From positions 590,947,793-591,011,792 of the forward strand of contig NC_053390.1 of assembly GCF_905171765.1 (NCBI RefSeq): a DNA stretch of 64,000 nt, read 5' to 3'. A program made the translations under genes and the position numbers. The notes below the pieces were generated by a model. It did not search any database. It was not told the origin of the DNA and worked only from the letters and a program-made list of their open reading frames with translations. Of the stretch, positions 12,251-24,952 are shown in pieces. Numbering within the stretch: the stretch's first letter is position 1; each line of letters begins with the position of its first letter. Origin of the DNA: Bufo bufo (Eukaryota; Chordata; Amphibia; Anura; Bufonidae).

Positions 12251-13278
12251 ATGTACGGTATTTTACAACACTGCCAACTATATGGGTAGGTGAATGGAGG
12301 AGGAGTGATTAACTGATAGGAAAATATGGATTGATGGGAAGTTTTACTTTGTTGTTTTATTGTTTAAGTGTACAAAACTCGAAATGTGCCCCTGCTCCCA
12401 AACATATTATTTATGATGCGATGATATTTATGACAGTCTACAAATTGGTTTATGTGTTATCTATCAAGTTCAATGAGTTGATTCTAACATGGAAGGCATT
12501 GACAATTTAATAGAATGCCATTCTGTTCCTTTTCAAGGTACTAAGACATCATGTGCTAGGATGCCTGCTGGTTGGGGATTATATATATTGCTTAAAAATC
12601 AACACATAGAGACATTATTCTGCAGCCTGAATGCATTCCTGATTGATGTATTGATATAAAAGAAAGTTGTGCTATCTACAATAGCCTGCTATAAAAGAAG
12701 TGTTAATCAATAAGCTTTCATATCATGGGTTTTGATGCTAGTTTTAGAACTTTATTCATTTCCTAATACATTTTAAAAATATCTAAATGAAGTGTTGCCA
12801 GATTTCCGAGGGCATTTTTGGATGACTTATTGATCCAAAATGTGCATGCCTGTGATACACAACAACTATTATATTAATATGGCAGGAAATATATTCAGGA
12901 CAAAATTGATAACGCACAAAATCAACGTGCAAATTTTTAGTTGATTTTTATTGGATGCCTAGGAAACTATTTCATGCTCTCAGTCTAAAAAAATCTGGAA
13001 AGTTTGCATAAATTCTGTATTTTAAAGTTGAAACTCAGATTAAGGTTATGCGCTCAATGTTATCCATTGAGTACATGTTCAGTTAACATTCCTTCCAAAA
13101 TCCTTTTTATGACCTTACAATTTATAGCTTTCCCCTTCAAGGTAATTGTGGAACAAAAAACTATTTGCCCTGAAGCAGAGTGTCACTATCTGGGGAATAA
13201 ATACATCTCCGCACACAGCAGGATGCCTTTTTGTGTAGCTCTACTACATCATCTAAATGCATTTTCAACAATTAACAG
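12251..13278 (+). other. Intronic sequence upstream of the SRCR1 exon; no repeat recognised
   Basis: AT-rich, apparently single-copy. No kringle or signal-peptide exon could be recognised. The stretch ends in the splice acceptor TTCAACAATTAACAG (ending 13278). Confidence 0.5.
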
Positions 13279-13423
13279 GGTCAGTGCGTCTGCGGGGGAG
13301 CCAGAAAAGTGAGTCAGAGGGAAGTATAGTAGAAGTCTATATGAATGGTGCCTGGGGAACGATCTGCAGCGGCCAGTGGGATGATAATGATGCATCAGTC
13401 ATATGTCGTCAGCTTGAACTTAG
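13279..13423 (+). CDS. PRSS12: PRSS12 (neurotrypsin) exon: first half of SRCR domain 1
   Basis: This exon encodes the N-terminal half of a group-A scavenger-receptor cysteine-rich domain. The frame reads VRLRG, then [20 protein letters not shown] and [10 protein letters not shown], carrying the two cysteines normal for this half-domain (TIC and VIC). The acceptor AACAG ends at 13278 and the donor GTAAGT starts at 13424. The exon enters in phase 1 and leaves in phase 2, joining exactly to 31840 to make LEL-S-NKGEAKK. Neurotrypsin is a secreted trypsin-like protease of presynaptic endings that cleaves agrin, and its SRCR domains are thought to mediate binding. The gene call rests on the combined five-exon protein and on the strong match of the other exons to what I know of vertebrate neurotrypsin. 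Upstream kringle exons were not seen. Confidence 0.85.
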
Positions 13424-13489
13424 GTAAGTTTCCCAAACAGGAACTTGGTTCATTGTTGTTATTTAGTTTATATGTCATCCAAGACTTAA

Positions 13490-13633
13490 AGGGGTTATCC
13501 CATGACTAATGTAAATAATGAAAATCAGACATCATACAGTACATGACAATCTATTTCTAACAAAGCTAGAACCAGCCCTGTACCTCACATGGATCCGGAG
13601 ATCTCCCCATTCATTGCTCTGCTAGATTTATAT
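13490..13633 (+). mobile_element. TTAA MITE, left end only
   Basis: Starts with AGGGGTTATCCCATGACTA directly after TTAA (13486-13489). A related left end lies at 48596. The unit breaks off at 13633, where the Penelope-like arm begins, so it was probably truncated by that insertion. Confidence 0.6.
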
Positions 13634-14697
13634 CAAGTGAAAAAACAAGAGAACGGAGCTCATAGTACCAAAAGTAAAAATATAATTTTATTGTAACATG
13701 ATTAAAAAATATAAAGCAATAAGTAATGTGCCGTTAAAAAGTGAATGGAAGCAGAAAAAGAGCGCCACCCTGGGATAGCACACGTGTCAAATGTAAAAAA
13801 TGGTGATCAATGGAATAGGTTATATACGGTACAGTGACCATCCAATGACCCAAAAAAATGCAACCTAAATGACGGATGAGAAAGAGAACCTACACGGCAA
13901 AAAATCTAGAGAAGGGTTTGCATTGCAAGTGCCACATAAATGAAGTGAGAGCAAACCTCAGTAATAACTAGATGTAAAATATCCTAAATCAAGTGCCGTA
14001 TAGGTGAAAAAGAGCAGAGACTCACCAAAAAAACACTGTGTGCTATATCACCCAGGATGGCGCTACCCCAACGCGCGTTTCGGCGTGCCTTTGTCCGGGG
14101 GTAACACCATCACTGTGAATCATCTATTTACAGGCTCTCTCCACAAATCAGATGTTGATTGTACATACTTGTCCTCAGCTGTGCACGTATGCTGGCTCGC
14201 GGGGCTCCAGTCAAACCGCGCCCAGCTACCTCCCGGCCAACCTCCCGCCTACACTCCCACATGACGTGACGAAGTCACATGATCGGACGATAGCGGCGTA
14301 AGGACGCACAGGCGAGAGGCGCCGCGGGCGGCGCCAAGCACCGCGCGCACACACCACAGAAGAGGAGAAGGACAATAACATACACCTCATTATATAAAAT
14401 GACTATCTCCGCAGAAAATGTAACATAAATGATATGCACTTCCCTTAAATCTCAACCATACAGAGCAAATTAATGAATAATACCGAAAATACAAGTATTA
14501 CATGATAAATACATAAAGTGATGATACGTAAGCAGACAAATATATAAACATGAATACACAGTACAAAAATAAATTTGCATTCTGTAATGATGCAAAACAA
14601 TTATAAAGTTACATAATAACCAGTGTGTTTATGCATAATAACCGGTTTATACATAATGACCGGTGTGTTTATGAGTATAAAGTGCAGGTGTGCTTAA
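13634..14697 (-). mobile_element. Inverted left arm of a Penelope-like repeat
   Basis: This arm is the reverse complement of 20166-21084. Examples are CAAGAGAACGGAGCTCATAG here and its complement at 21053-21075, and CACCCTGGGATAGCACACGTG here and its complement at about 20932. The arm is about 130 bases longer because 14268-14400 has no partner. It ends in GTGTGCTTAA and the partner begins TTAAGCACAC. Inverted terminal copies plus a hammerhead-like motif fit Penelope-like elements. I see no reverse-transcriptase frame, so the class is inferred. Confidence 0.6.
14059..14108 (-). ncRNA. Hammerhead-ribozyme-like motif in the left arm
   Basis: On the minus strand: ATGGTGTTACCCC, core C-GGACAA, stem II GGC-AC-GCC, GAAA, a short self-complementary ACGCGCGT stem III, T, then GGGGTAGCGCCAT. 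The two flanks form a 13-bp stem I (two G-U pairs), exactly where a type I hammerhead needs it. The core differs from CTGANGA at two positions. GTT at the cleavage site is an allowed but weaker triplet and could have come from GTC by CpG decay. Folding is inferred from hand pairing, and activity is doubtful. Confidence 0.6.
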
Positions 14698-15519
14698 CCA
14701 CTTGCCGTCACACTGACGCCGAAAGGCGTGAGTGCGGCGGCTCTCTCAGGTCACACTAACGCCGAAAGGCTCATCAGGAGCGCTGGGTTCACAGGATCGC
14801 GCAGTTCAGAAGTTCAGCGATCATTGGCTGGCAGGCTGTAGATTTTTAAAAGATCCAATCAAAGAGGTATGTCAGACGCTATTTACAAAATAGCGTCTGA
14901 TATACCTGCTACCTGGTCCTCTGGTAGTCCCTTTTGCTTGGATCGACCACCAGAGGACACAGGCAGCTCTGTAAGTAGCACCAATCACCACACATACACT
15001 ACACCCCCCCTATCACTTATTAACCCCTTATTAACCCCTGATCACCCTTATTAGACTCCCTGATCACCCCCCTGGCATTGATCACCCCCCTGTAAGGGTC
15101 CCTCATCACCGCCAGGTAGTTAGCTACTTGCTAGGTAGTTAGCGCCCAGCCCACCGCACCGCAGTCACTGATTAGTCGCTGATTAGCATCATCGCTGTCG
15201 CTAATACGCACTACTACTATATAGTATATTAGGGTCACCTTAGACTCTACAAAAAACGTTGTGTTCGCCCCCGATCGGGCCTGATCTTGTGTGCACACTT
15301 GCGTTCAGTCTGCCCCACCGCAGTGACAGAATTATTTTTTTCTGCCAACTGCAAAAACACCGTAAAATCACTGCGCCGCTATAAAGATCCCTTTTGAGCT
15401 TTTTGGATCTTTATTAGCGATCACAGCTTTACTTCGCAAGCACTCCTTTTTACCAGGTGGGTTTGCTCTTTTTCCTGGGTAGTCTCAGAGGAATACCCCC
15501 TAAATTTAGTGAGCCCAAA

Positions 15520-17471
15520 ATGTCAAACAAGGGGTTTTCCGCTGAAGAGGCCTACAGGATTCTGGCCGTGATGGATGAAAGCGATGGGGACGCCTCATCC
15601 GCTGAATCCAGTGGTTCAGAATATGAACCTGTAGACAGCAGTGGCACTCTAATCGCTAGCGAAGATGACGAGGTTGAGGTCCCTGCTACGGTCAGGCGTA
15701 CCCGATCCCATGTCAGTGTTCTGCCTACCCCACATGATGAGCCTCATTTGCAGCAGAGTGGTGCTAGCGCTGATCTTTTTTATGGTGCGGCATACACCAG
15801 CAGCGCAGCACATCCTGGACCTTCTACCAGCACTGCCGTATTCCCTGGTGAAGTGGAGAGCACCAGAAGGGCAGTTCCAGCTGGTACGGTGGCACGTGCA
15901 GTAACTCCCCCGTCGCAGCCACCACGTTCACAGGCCCGTAGAGCCCTTAGTCTCACAGAGGTGCTGGCACATCCTAATTGGCACTCCCCTGCTTCCGCCG
16001 CACCCGTATTGCCCCCTTTCACCGCCCAGTCTAGAGTTCGTGTGGAGACAGCTCATTTAGGATCAGCCCTCGAGTTTTTTGAGCTGTTCTTCACCGCGGA
16101 TCTCTATGATTTAGTTGTGGCAGAAACCAACCACTACGCCACAGACTATATAACCGCCAATCCGGAAAGCTACTATGCCAAGCATTTCCGGTGGAAACCA
16201 ATCAGTTTTCGAATATTTTTTTTTTGGGGCCTTATCCTCAGCATGGGTCTAACAAAAAAAAATGTATTGCAGTCCTATTGGTCTAAAGACCCAATACATT
16301 ACATGCCCATGTTCTCTGCTGCAATGTCCAGAGCACGTTTTGAGGTCATCATGTGCTTTATGCATTTCGCTGACAATAAAACCTGTCATCCAAGAGGCCA
16401 CCCTGCTTATGACCTGCTCCACAAAATTCGGCCCCTCATAGACCATTTGTCATCCAGATTTGCAGATGCGTATACCCCCAATCTGAACATCTGCATAGAC
16501 GCGTCCCTAGTACATTTTACCGGGAGCCTTGGCATCAAACAGTACATCCCCAGCAAGCGCGCCCGGTATGGGGTCACACTGTATAAGCTCTGTGAAAGGG
16601 CCACAGGCTATACATATCGTTTTAGGGTCTATGAGGGAAAAGACTCAAAACTGGAGCCGGTCGGATGTCCTGACTACCTGGGGAGCAGTGGCAAGATTGT
16701 CTGGGACTTGGTGTCACCCTTACTCCACAAGGGGTACCGCTTATACATGGACAATTTTTACTCAAGCGTGGCGCTCTTTCGGCACTTACATCTAGTCGGA
16801 ATTCAATGCTGTGGCACCGCGCGACCTAGTCGCCAGGGCTTCCCCCAACGGCTCGTTAATACCCGACTTGCACGGGGGGAGAGGGCTGCCTTGTGTGAAC
16901 AAGAACTGCTCGCGGTGAAGTGGAGGGACAAGAGGGACGTTTACCTTCTGTCCACCATTCACACAGACACGACTGTCCAAATTGAAAGGGCAACTGGAGT
17001 CATTGTGAAACCCCTCTCTGTCCACGACTATAACCTTCACATGGGAGGGGTGGACTTCAATGACCAGATGTTGGCTCCCTATTTAAGTGTCCCGCTGCAC
17101 CAGACGCTGGTATAAGAAGGTGTCTGTATTTTTAATTCAATTGGCGATGTATAATAGTTTTGTTCTCTACAGTAAGGCTGGGAGAACAGGATCCTTCCTA
17201 AAATTCCAGGAAGAGATCATTTCGGAAATCCTGTATCCAGGAGGGTCCGTGCCCCAAGTCCCTGATGTAGTAAGCCGACTACATGGCAGACACTTCCCGA
17301 GTGTCTATCCTGGTACCACAAACTCAACGTTCCCCAAGAAAAAGATGTCGTGTCTGTAGCAGGGGTGGAATAAGGCGTGACACCACCTTTTTTTGTCCTG
17401 ACTGTCCTGACCAGCCTGCCCTATGCATAGGGGAGTGTTTCCGCAAGTACCACACACAGGTACACTATTAG
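15520..17471 (+). pseudogene. piggyBac transposase with two frameshifts
   Basis: The frame from 15457 to 17115 is open for 552 codons. The likely original start is the ATG at 15520, because the MSNKGFSAEEAYRILAV and acidic DESDGD sequence that follows is typical of the family. DDD-domain landmarks are CIDASLVHFTG (first Asp), YMDNFYSSVALF (second) and HMGGVDFNDQM (third). A frameshift near 17090 moves the frame to 17087-17359 (RRWYKKVSVFLIQLAMYNSF), and another near 17330 moves it to the C-terminal zinc-binding Cys-rich domain (CRVCSRGG...CPDC...CIGEC) ending at 17471. The residue after the first Asp, normally Glu in this subfamily, is Ala. This enzyme excises and reinserts at TTAA; this copy cannot make full-length protein. 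Confidence 0.9.
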
Positions 17472-18339
17472 TATAGGGATTGCGTGACACAGGACAGGCA
17501 CACAGGGGACTTAGGGCACTTTCACACAGAGCTGCCACAAACCTCTCCTTTCAACTGGGACAAAGTGCATAATGTACTTTGCCACATCTCTGGGCGCTTT
17601 GCGCTTTGCACATTGTCCCATGGGGAAGGAGAGGTTTTTTCTATAAAGGTAAAAAAAAAAAAAAAAAAGAAATCACAGGTAAGCAAAAAAGTTAATGTTC
17701 TGTTTCAAAAGTTCAATAAAGTTTATAAAAGTTAATGTTCTGTTCAAATGTTATATAAAGTTAATGTTAATAAATTTATTGCGTTGCGGCCTGTTTTTTT
17801 TTACCTTCTAGGAGGACCAAGCGATCAACCAGCTGCAGCACCGATGTGCATTCTGACAGAAGCATTGCGCTGCTGTTAGATTACACAAAAGTCGGTGTAT
17901 GCGGCGCTGCAAGACGAGATTTCTCCTCTGCAGTAAAAAAGATACGTTTGCCGAGGCTTATGAGCTGTGGGGCGGTGTTCATATGCTTTGGCAAACACTT
18001 TGTATAAAAATAAAAAATAAAAAAAATTCTGGCAATGATTTATTCATCCACATCGATTGATGTGAATGGAGAAATCGGGTTTGCCAGGGCATACGAGCTG
18101 AGTGGGTTTGGATGTTGGGCGGAGCTCCTAATGTCCTGGCAGACGCCTTTACCCTCCTTTTTTTTTTTGCACATTTTTTGGCAGAGATTTTTTTATCCAC
18201 ATTGATTGATGCAAATGAAGAAATCTGTGCCGTTAATTTTTTCTTTCAGCCCAGAGGCTGAACGAAAAAAAAAAATCTCATTATCCGTATGCTCAATATA
18301 AGGAAAATAGCAGAAACTCCTAATGCTGGCCATACATGT

Positions 18340-19735
18340 AATGATTGTGGAGACCCTCAAATGCCAGGGCAGTACAAACACCCCACAAATGACCCCATTT
18401 TGGAAATAAGACACCCCAAGGTATTCGCTGAGGGGCATACTGAGTCCATGAAAGATTAAACTTTTTGTCCCAAGTTAGTGGAAAGGGAGACTTGGTGAGA
18501 AAAAAATATATCAATTTCCGCTAACTTATGCCAAAAAAAATAATCTTCTATGAACTCGCCATGCCCCTCACGGAATACTTTGGGGTGTCTTCTTTCCAAA
18601 ATGGGGTCACGTGTGGGGTATTTGTACTGCCCTGGCATTTTAGGGGCCCTAAAGTGTGAGAAGAAATCTGGAATCCAAATGTCTAAAAATGCCCTCCTAA
18701 AAGGTACTCATTGGAATTTGGGTCCCTTTGCACACCTAGGCTGCAAAAAAGTGTCACACATGTAGTATCGCCGTACTCAGGAGAATTAGGGCAATGTGTT
18801 TTGGGGTGTATTTTTACATATACCCATGCTGGGTGAGAGAAATATCTCTGTAAATTGACAACTTTGTATAAAAAAATGGGAAAAGTTGTCATTTACAGAG
18901 ATATTTCTCTCACCCAGCATGGGTATATGTAAAAATACACCCCAAAACACATTGCCCTACTTCTCCTGAGAATGGCGATACCACATGTGTGACACTTTTT
19001 TGCAGTCTAGGTGCGCAAAGGGGCCCAAATTCCAATGAGTACTTTTAGTATTTCACAGGGCATTTTTTACGCATTTGGATTCCAAACTACTTCTCACGCT
19101 TTAGGGCCCCTAAAATACCAGGGCAGTATAAATACCCCACAAGTGACTCCATTTTGGAAAGAAGATACCCCAAGGTATTTCGTGAGGGGCATGGCGAGTT
19201 CATGTAAAATTTTATTTTTTGTCACAAGTTAGTGGAATATGAGACTTTGTAAGGAAAAAAAATAAATAAAAAATCATTTTCAGCTAACTTGCGCCAAAAA
19301 AAAATAATATTCTAGGAACTCGCCCTGCCCCTCACGGAATTCCTTGGGGTTTCTCCTTTCCAAAATGGGGTCACTTGTGGGGTATTTATACTGCCCTGGC
19401 ATTTTAGGGGCCCTAAAGCATGAGAAGTAGTTTGGAATCCAAATGCGTAAAAAATGCCCTGTGAAATCCTTAAAGTACTAATTGGAATTTGGGCCCCTTT
19501 GCGCACCTAGGCTGCAAAAAAGTGTCACACATGTGGTATCACCGTACTCAGGAGAAGTAGGGCAATGTGTTTTGGGGTGTCTTTTTACATATACCCATGC
19601 TGGGTGAGAGAAATATCTCTGTAAATTGACAACTTTGTATAAAAAAATGGGAAAAGTTGTCATTTACAGAGATATTTCTCTCACCCAGCATGGGTATATG
19701 TAAAAATACACCCCAAAATACATTTCCCTACTTAA
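18340..19735. repeat. Alternating inverted repeat block in the piggyBac 3-prime region
   Basis: One segment (GCCAGGGCAGTA...CCCCAC, CCATTTTGGAAA, AAGTTAGTGGAA) appears five times, whole or partial, in alternating orientation. The centres are near 18505, 18860, 19265 and 19645. The 18860 and 19645 centres carry the same near-perfect palindrome flanking GACAACTTTGTATAAAAAAA. The block could form several long hairpins. Confidence 0.75.
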
Positions 19736-20165
19736 CATCTTCACACCCTCCACCTATTCACGCCCGCGAAAAATGAACCTCTCTTCAGTCTGTGCCTCTT
19801 GTCATCGAACTTTGGTTGGAGCACTATTTTAGCTCCACGGATATACTTTTAAAAATATTTTTTCTGCCATAACATACTCTTCTTGTCCTCCCTATTATGA
19901 TCCGTCTTTTCTTTTACACGTTCACTTACTGTATATATATACTTTATCTTGAGCGTGATCATGACAATTATTCACCTATTCCATACACTTCCCATGTCCT
20001 TTCATTCTGTGCGTCATATAATAATTCATCACACATCATTATCTTTCCAGTCCCCCGCTTCCTTTCCCTCTCCCTCACTCACTTATACACTTTTCTTGGA
20101 TTTATCATTGATTTTTTTCAATATTTTGTACCACTATCCACATTTTATATATTCTACACTCTACT

Positions 20166-21084
20166 TTAAGCACACCTGCACTTTATACTCATAAACACAA
20201 CGGTTATTATGCATAAACACACTGGTTATTATGTAACTTTATAATTGTTTTGCATCATTACAGAATGCAAATTTATTTTTGTACTGTGTATTCATGTTTA
20301 TATATTTGTCTGCTTACGTATCATCACTTTATGTATTTATCATGTAATACTTGTATTTTCGGTATTATTCATTCATTTGCTCTGTATGGTTGAGATTTAA
20401 GGGAAGTGCATATAATTTATTTTACATTTTCTTCGTCACGTGATGTGGGCGTGTAGGCGGGACGTCGGCCGGGAGGTAGCTGGGCGCGGTTTGACTGGAG
20501 CCCCGCGCGCCAGCATACATGCACAGCTGAGGACAAGTATGTACAATCAACATCTGATTGGTGGAGAGAGCCTGTAAATAGATGATTCACAGTGATGGCG
20601 TAACCCCCGGACGAAGGCACGCCGAAACGCGCGTTGGGGTAGCACTATCCTGGGTGATATAGCACACTGTCTTTTTTTGGTGAGTCTCTGCTCTTATTCA
20701 CCTATACGGCACTTGATTTAGGATATTTTACATCTAGTTATTACTGAGGTTTGCTCTTACTTCATTTATGTTGCACTTGCAATGCAAACCCTGCTCTAGC
20801 TTTTTTGCCGTGTAGGTTCTCTTTCTGACCGCTGACTCATCCGTCATTTAGGTTGCATTTTTTTGGGTCATTGGCTGGTCACTGTACCGTATATATAACC
20901 TATTCCATTGATCACCATTTTTTACATTTGACACGTGTGCTATCCCAGGGTGGCGCTCTTTTTCTGCTTCCATTCACTTTTTAACGGCACATTACTTATT
21001 GCTTTATATTTTTTAATCATGTTACAATAAAATTATATTTTTACTTTTGGTACTATGAGCTCCGTTCTCTTGTTTTTTCACTTG
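20166..21084 (+). mobile_element. Right arm of the Penelope-like repeat
   Basis: Reverse complement of 13634-14697, starting TTAAGCACACCTGCAC and ending in GCTCCGTTCTCTTGTTTTTTC near 21084. It contains AATAAAATTATATTT near its 3-prime end, a possible polyadenylation signal. The block 19736-20165 just upstream reads continuously into this arm and may be interior Penelope-like sequence. No protein was recognised there. Confidence 0.6.
20592..20651 (+). ncRNA. Hammerhead-ribozyme-like motif in the right arm
   Basis: Core C-GGACGA at 20608-20614 differs from the hammerhead consensus CTGANGA at a single base (T to G). Stem II GGC-AC-GCC, GAAA at 20624-20627, and ACGCGCGTT then GGGG follow. The flanks ATGGCGTAACCCC and GGGGTAGCACTAT pair with two mismatches as stem I. 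It is the inverted partner of the motif at 14059-14108. Confidence 0.6.
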
Positions 21085-22186
21085 TTTCACTCGGGAGCCA
21101 ATACCGAGTTACAACTACGGGTGTCCTTTTGGTTATATTACTAAAGCTGGGCATACACATTCAGTAGGTGTTGGCAGAACAAACTTTCAGCTATCCTTCC
21201 TGTCTCCCTTCTGGCATCACCATATGCATACACGTTCGGCAGAGCTGTCTGTGTATGCTATGGTTAGAGCAGAGAAAGCCGTTGCCAGACACTTCTGGTG
21301 GCTGCGTGTCTCACTGGAGAACAAAAGGTTCTAGCAAAAATATTCATTTTGCCCAATCTTTGCCTATCCAATATCATTTGTCGGGGAAAGTCAGGAGCTC
21401 CCCACACATTAGTTTGTTGGCTGAACCTACCATTCTCGGTGGGTTTGGACGATGGAAGTATAAGGCTGGAGTCTCATCATGTTTTTTCCATCAGTTTAAC
21501 GAAAACAAAAATGTATATGTTAAACAAACGCCTCAGACAAATGCCATAAAGTGGTATCCATTCACCATAGAGTTCCATTGTAAAAAAAAAAAATGTATAC
21601 GTTACCGGACTCTTCAGAAAGATGAAAAACGTGATGTGCCATGCTTTTCTTTCCTTTTCCCCCCAACATATACATTAAATGGATGGCAAAAACATGATGT
21701 AAACCCACCCTAATGTGTATGGCCAACTTGAGACGAGAGGGACTGACGGAGCATCTGTACCAGGCTGTTTGGGAATAAAAAATTTGTATTTTTTACTATT
21801 TTAAAGCATTTATTCCTGTTTTTTTTTGTTTATTTTTAAAACCAGATAATGTCATTACTGGGCTCTATGTCTAAATAACATACAATAAACTCTGAAGCGT
21901 CCCCTAGTGGTAGCTGCAGGCAGACAGAATTTTTTTCTTTAAGGAGGAACTGCACTTTGATACGTCCGACTGCTAAATACAAGATTTTGATTATTGGGGG
22001 TCCAAGTGCTGAGACCCCTGCCAATCACTAAAATGAAGATTTGTAAGCACTCTTTGAGCACTGTCTCTCCTTACTGCTGAAGATGATAGTAAACACGGCC
22101 TCATTCACTTTCTCTTTCGTCTTCACTTGTGTCTTCAACAGGAGGACAGACATTGCTCAGTGGGCACTTTTAACTCACCGGTCATA

Positions 22187-23738
22187 CAGTTCTGATCAAA
22201 AGTTTAAGACCACTTGAAAAATGGCAAAAAAATAAATCATATTTAGCATGGCTGGATCTTAACAAAGTTCCAAGTAGAGCTTCAACATGCAACAAGAAGA
22301 AATGGGAGTGAGACAAAAAAAAATTTGAGCATTCAATTTAATGAAAACAACGAATAAACTGAAACAGGCTGTTTTTTAGCTGATCAAAAGTTTAGGACCA
22401 CACCTCAAAAAAAAAACTAAACCCCCCCAAAACAGAAATCCAACTTCCAAACATGAACTCAGTAATGAGTAGCTCTGCCGTTATTGTTTATCACTTCAAA
22501 AAAAAAATTCTGTATGCTTGATGCAAGCGTTTCCATGAGGTGAGTGGGAACATTTCTCCAAGTGGTGAAGACGGCCGCACGAAGGCCATCTACTGTCTGG
22601 AACTGTTTTCCATTTTTGTAAACGTCCCTTGCTATCCATCCCCAAAGGTTCTCAATTGGATTTAGGTCAGGGGAACACGCAGGATGGGCCAAAAGAGTGA
22701 TGTTATTCTCCTGGAAAAAGTCCCTTGTCCTCCGGGCATTGTGTACTGTAGCCTTGTCCTGTTGAAAAACCAAGTCGTTACCACACAGACGAGGGCCCTC
22801 AGTCATGAGGAATGCTCTCTGCAACATCTGGACATAGCCAGCGGCCGTTTGACGCCCTTGCACTTCCTGAAGCTCCATTGTTCCACTGAAGGAAAAAGCA
22901 CCCCAGAACATTATGGCGCCCTCTCCACTGTGGCCGTAGAAAACATCTCAGGTGGGATCTGCTTGTCATGCCAGTAACGTTGGAAACCATCAGGACCATC
23001 AAGGTTAAATTATTTCTCATCAGAGAATAAAACTTTCTTCCACCTTTGAATGTCCCATGTTTGGTGCTCTCTTGCAAAGGCCAAACGAGCAGTTCTGTGG
23101 CTTTGAAGTAAGAGAGGTCTTTGAAGACATTTTTTGTTTTTGAAGCCCTTCAGTCTCAGATGCCGTCTGATGGGCCTTAATTTGGGTCTTAATTTGGGCC
23201 TTAATTTGGGTTGAGGATCATCCAGTGTCTTGACGGACAGACAATTGGATCCTCCGGCTCAGGGCTGATAACATTTTTTTGGGTCTTCCACTTGACTTTT
23301 TTGTTCCATAACCCTCAGGATCATTTAAGAAATTCCAAATGACTGTCTTACTGCGTCCCACCTCAGCAGCGATGGCGCGCTGTGAGAGACCCTGCTTATG
23401 CAGTTCAACAACCCGACCACGTTCAAAAAGGGAGAGTTTTTTTGACTTTGCCATCACAACGTGTAGTCACCTGACAGAAAATGACAATGAATCCACATCT
23501 TTGCACAGATTTGGCCTTTTAAAGGCATGTGGTCCTAAAATTTGGATCAGCTGAAAAACAGCCTGTTTCAGGTTAATCGTTATTTTCAATTAATTGAATG
23601 CTCAAAAAATGTTTTGTCTCGCTCTCATTTCTTCTTGTTGCATGTTGAAGCTCTACTTGGAACCTTGTTAAGATCCAGCCATGCTAAATATGATTTTTTG
23701 CCATTTTTCAAGTGGTCCTAAACTTTTGATCAGGACTG
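22187..23738 (-). mobile_element. Full-length but dead Tc1/mariner transposon, family B
   Basis: 1552 bases bounded by TA on both sides (22185-22186, 23739-23740). The terminal inverted repeats are about 210 bases, each with an outer and inner GATCAAAAGTTTA-type direct repeat, the IR/DR structure of Sleeping Beauty-like elements. The transposase region is broken. The family includes the truncated copy at 809-1549 and the short end fragment at 24413-24975. Confidence 0.9.
22459..23457 (-). pseudogene. Tc1 transposase, broken into several frames
   Basis: Reading the minus strand, the N-terminal DNA-binding part is at 23457-23218: MAKSKKLSLFERGRVVELH, helix-turn-helix GLSQRAIAAEVGRSKTVIWN, then SGRPKK. 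A middle piece lies in another frame around 23077-22910 ([14 protein letters not shown]). The catalytic C-terminus is at 22911-22459, with VFQQDK and SPDLNPIENLWGW. The expected length is about 340 residues. At least two frame breaks separate the parts, so no functional enzyme is made. The C-terminal part has FFFEVINN where the other copy has KQILEVINN, reflecting an A-run expansion near 22500. Confidence 0.85.
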
Positions 23739-24433
23739 TATGACCGGTGAGTTAAAAGTGCCCACTGAGCAATGTCTGTCCTCCTGTTGAAGACGGAAGT
23801 GAAGACGAAAGAGAAAGTGAATGAGGCCGTGTTTACTATCATCTTCAGCAGTAAGGAGAGACAGTGCTCAAAGAGTGCTTACAAATCTTCATTTTAGTGA
23901 TTGGCAGGGGTCTCAGCACTTGGACCCCCAATAATCAAAATCTTGTATTTAGCAGTCGGACGTATCAAAGTGCAGTTCCTCCTTAAAGAAAAAAATTCTG
24001 TCTGCCTGCAGCTACCACTAGGGGACGCTTCAGAGTTTATTGTATGTTATTTATACATAGAGCCCAGTAATGACATTATCTGGTTTTAAAAATAAACAAA
24101 TAAAAAAACAGGAATAAATGCTTTAAAATAGCAAAAAATACAAAACTTTTTATTCCCAAACAGCCTGGTACAGATGCTCTGTCAGTCCCTCTTGTTTCAA
24201 GTTGGCCATACACATTAGGGTGGGTTTACATCATGTTTTTGCCATCCATTTAATGTATATGTTGGGGGAAAAAGGAAAGAAAAGCATGGCACATCACGTT
24301 TTTCATCTTTCTGAAGAGTCCGGTAACGTATAAATTTTTTTTTTTAACAATGGAACTCTATGGTGAATGGATACCACTTTATGGCATTTGTCTGAGGCGT
24401 TTGTTTAACATATTCATTTTTCAAGTGGTCTTA

Positions 24434-24952
24434 GGCTATTTTCACACTAGCGTTGTTTTAATCCGGCGTTCAATTCCGACACCGGAACTGCCCGCCGGAT
24501 CCGGAAAAACGTGTGAAAACGGATTACATTTGAATCCTTATCAGGATTTTGATCACAATGAAAAAATGCATTGGAAAAAACGGATCCGCCATTTATGGAC
24601 TTTAACTTTTTTTTCACATTTTTCGGGTTTAACATGCAAAAGCAGGATCCGGTTTGACTGAACACAGAGCGCCGGATCCGGCGTTAATGCAAGTCAATGG
24701 GAAAAAGGCCGGATCTGGCGTTCAGTCAAAGTGTTCAGGATTTTTGTCCGGAGGTAAAAATACAACATGCTACGTTTTTCTGAAAAGCCTGATCAGTCAA
24801 AAAGACTGAACTGAAGACATCCTGATGCATCCTGAATGGATTACTCTCCATTCAGAATGCATTAGGATAAAACTGATCAGTTATTTTCCTGTATTGAGCC
24901 CCTAGGACGGAACTCAGCGCCGGAAAAGAAAAACGCTAGTGTGAAAGTTCTC
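24434..24952. mobile_element. TTA-flanked Harbinger-like MITE inserted in a Tc1 end
   Basis: TTA flanks both sides (24431-24433 and 24953-24955). The ends GGCTATTTTCACACTAGCG and CGCTAGTGTGAAAGTTCTC are imperfect inverted repeats, and GCCGGATCCGG-type palindromes fill the interior. The outer sequence, TTTTTCAAGTGGTC on the left and AACTTTTGATCAGGACTGTA on the right, is a Tc1 family B terminus split by the insertion. Confidence 0.75.

Larger units (their letters stand above)
14694..19735 (+). mobile_element. Decayed piggyBac transposon
   Basis: The left end is TTAA (14694-14697) followed by CCACTTGCCGTCACACTGACG, the usual CC-start of piggyBac ends, and there is a short hairpin of GCCGAAAGGC repeats. 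It holds a broken piggyBac transposase (15520-17471) and a long AT-rich 3-prime region. A TTAA occurs at 19732-19735, but the sequence inside it does not mirror the left end, so the right terminus is probably truncated or rearranged. The element sits between the inverted Penelope-like arms. Confidence 0.75.
21515..24412. repeat. Large palindrome split at its centre by a Tc1 element
   Basis: The left arm 21515-22184 and right arm 23741-24412 are near-identical inverted repeats of about 670 bases. The same 62-codon open frame, starting MAGVSALGPPIIKIL, appears on opposite strands at 21836-22024 and 23901-24089. Without the Tc1 the centre would read ACTCACCGGTCA-TA-TGACCGGTGAGT. This is probably a palindromic MITE. 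Its outer ends are not clear: the left flank continues into unrelated sequence and the right arm abuts a Tc1 terminal-repeat remnant. Confidence 0.85.
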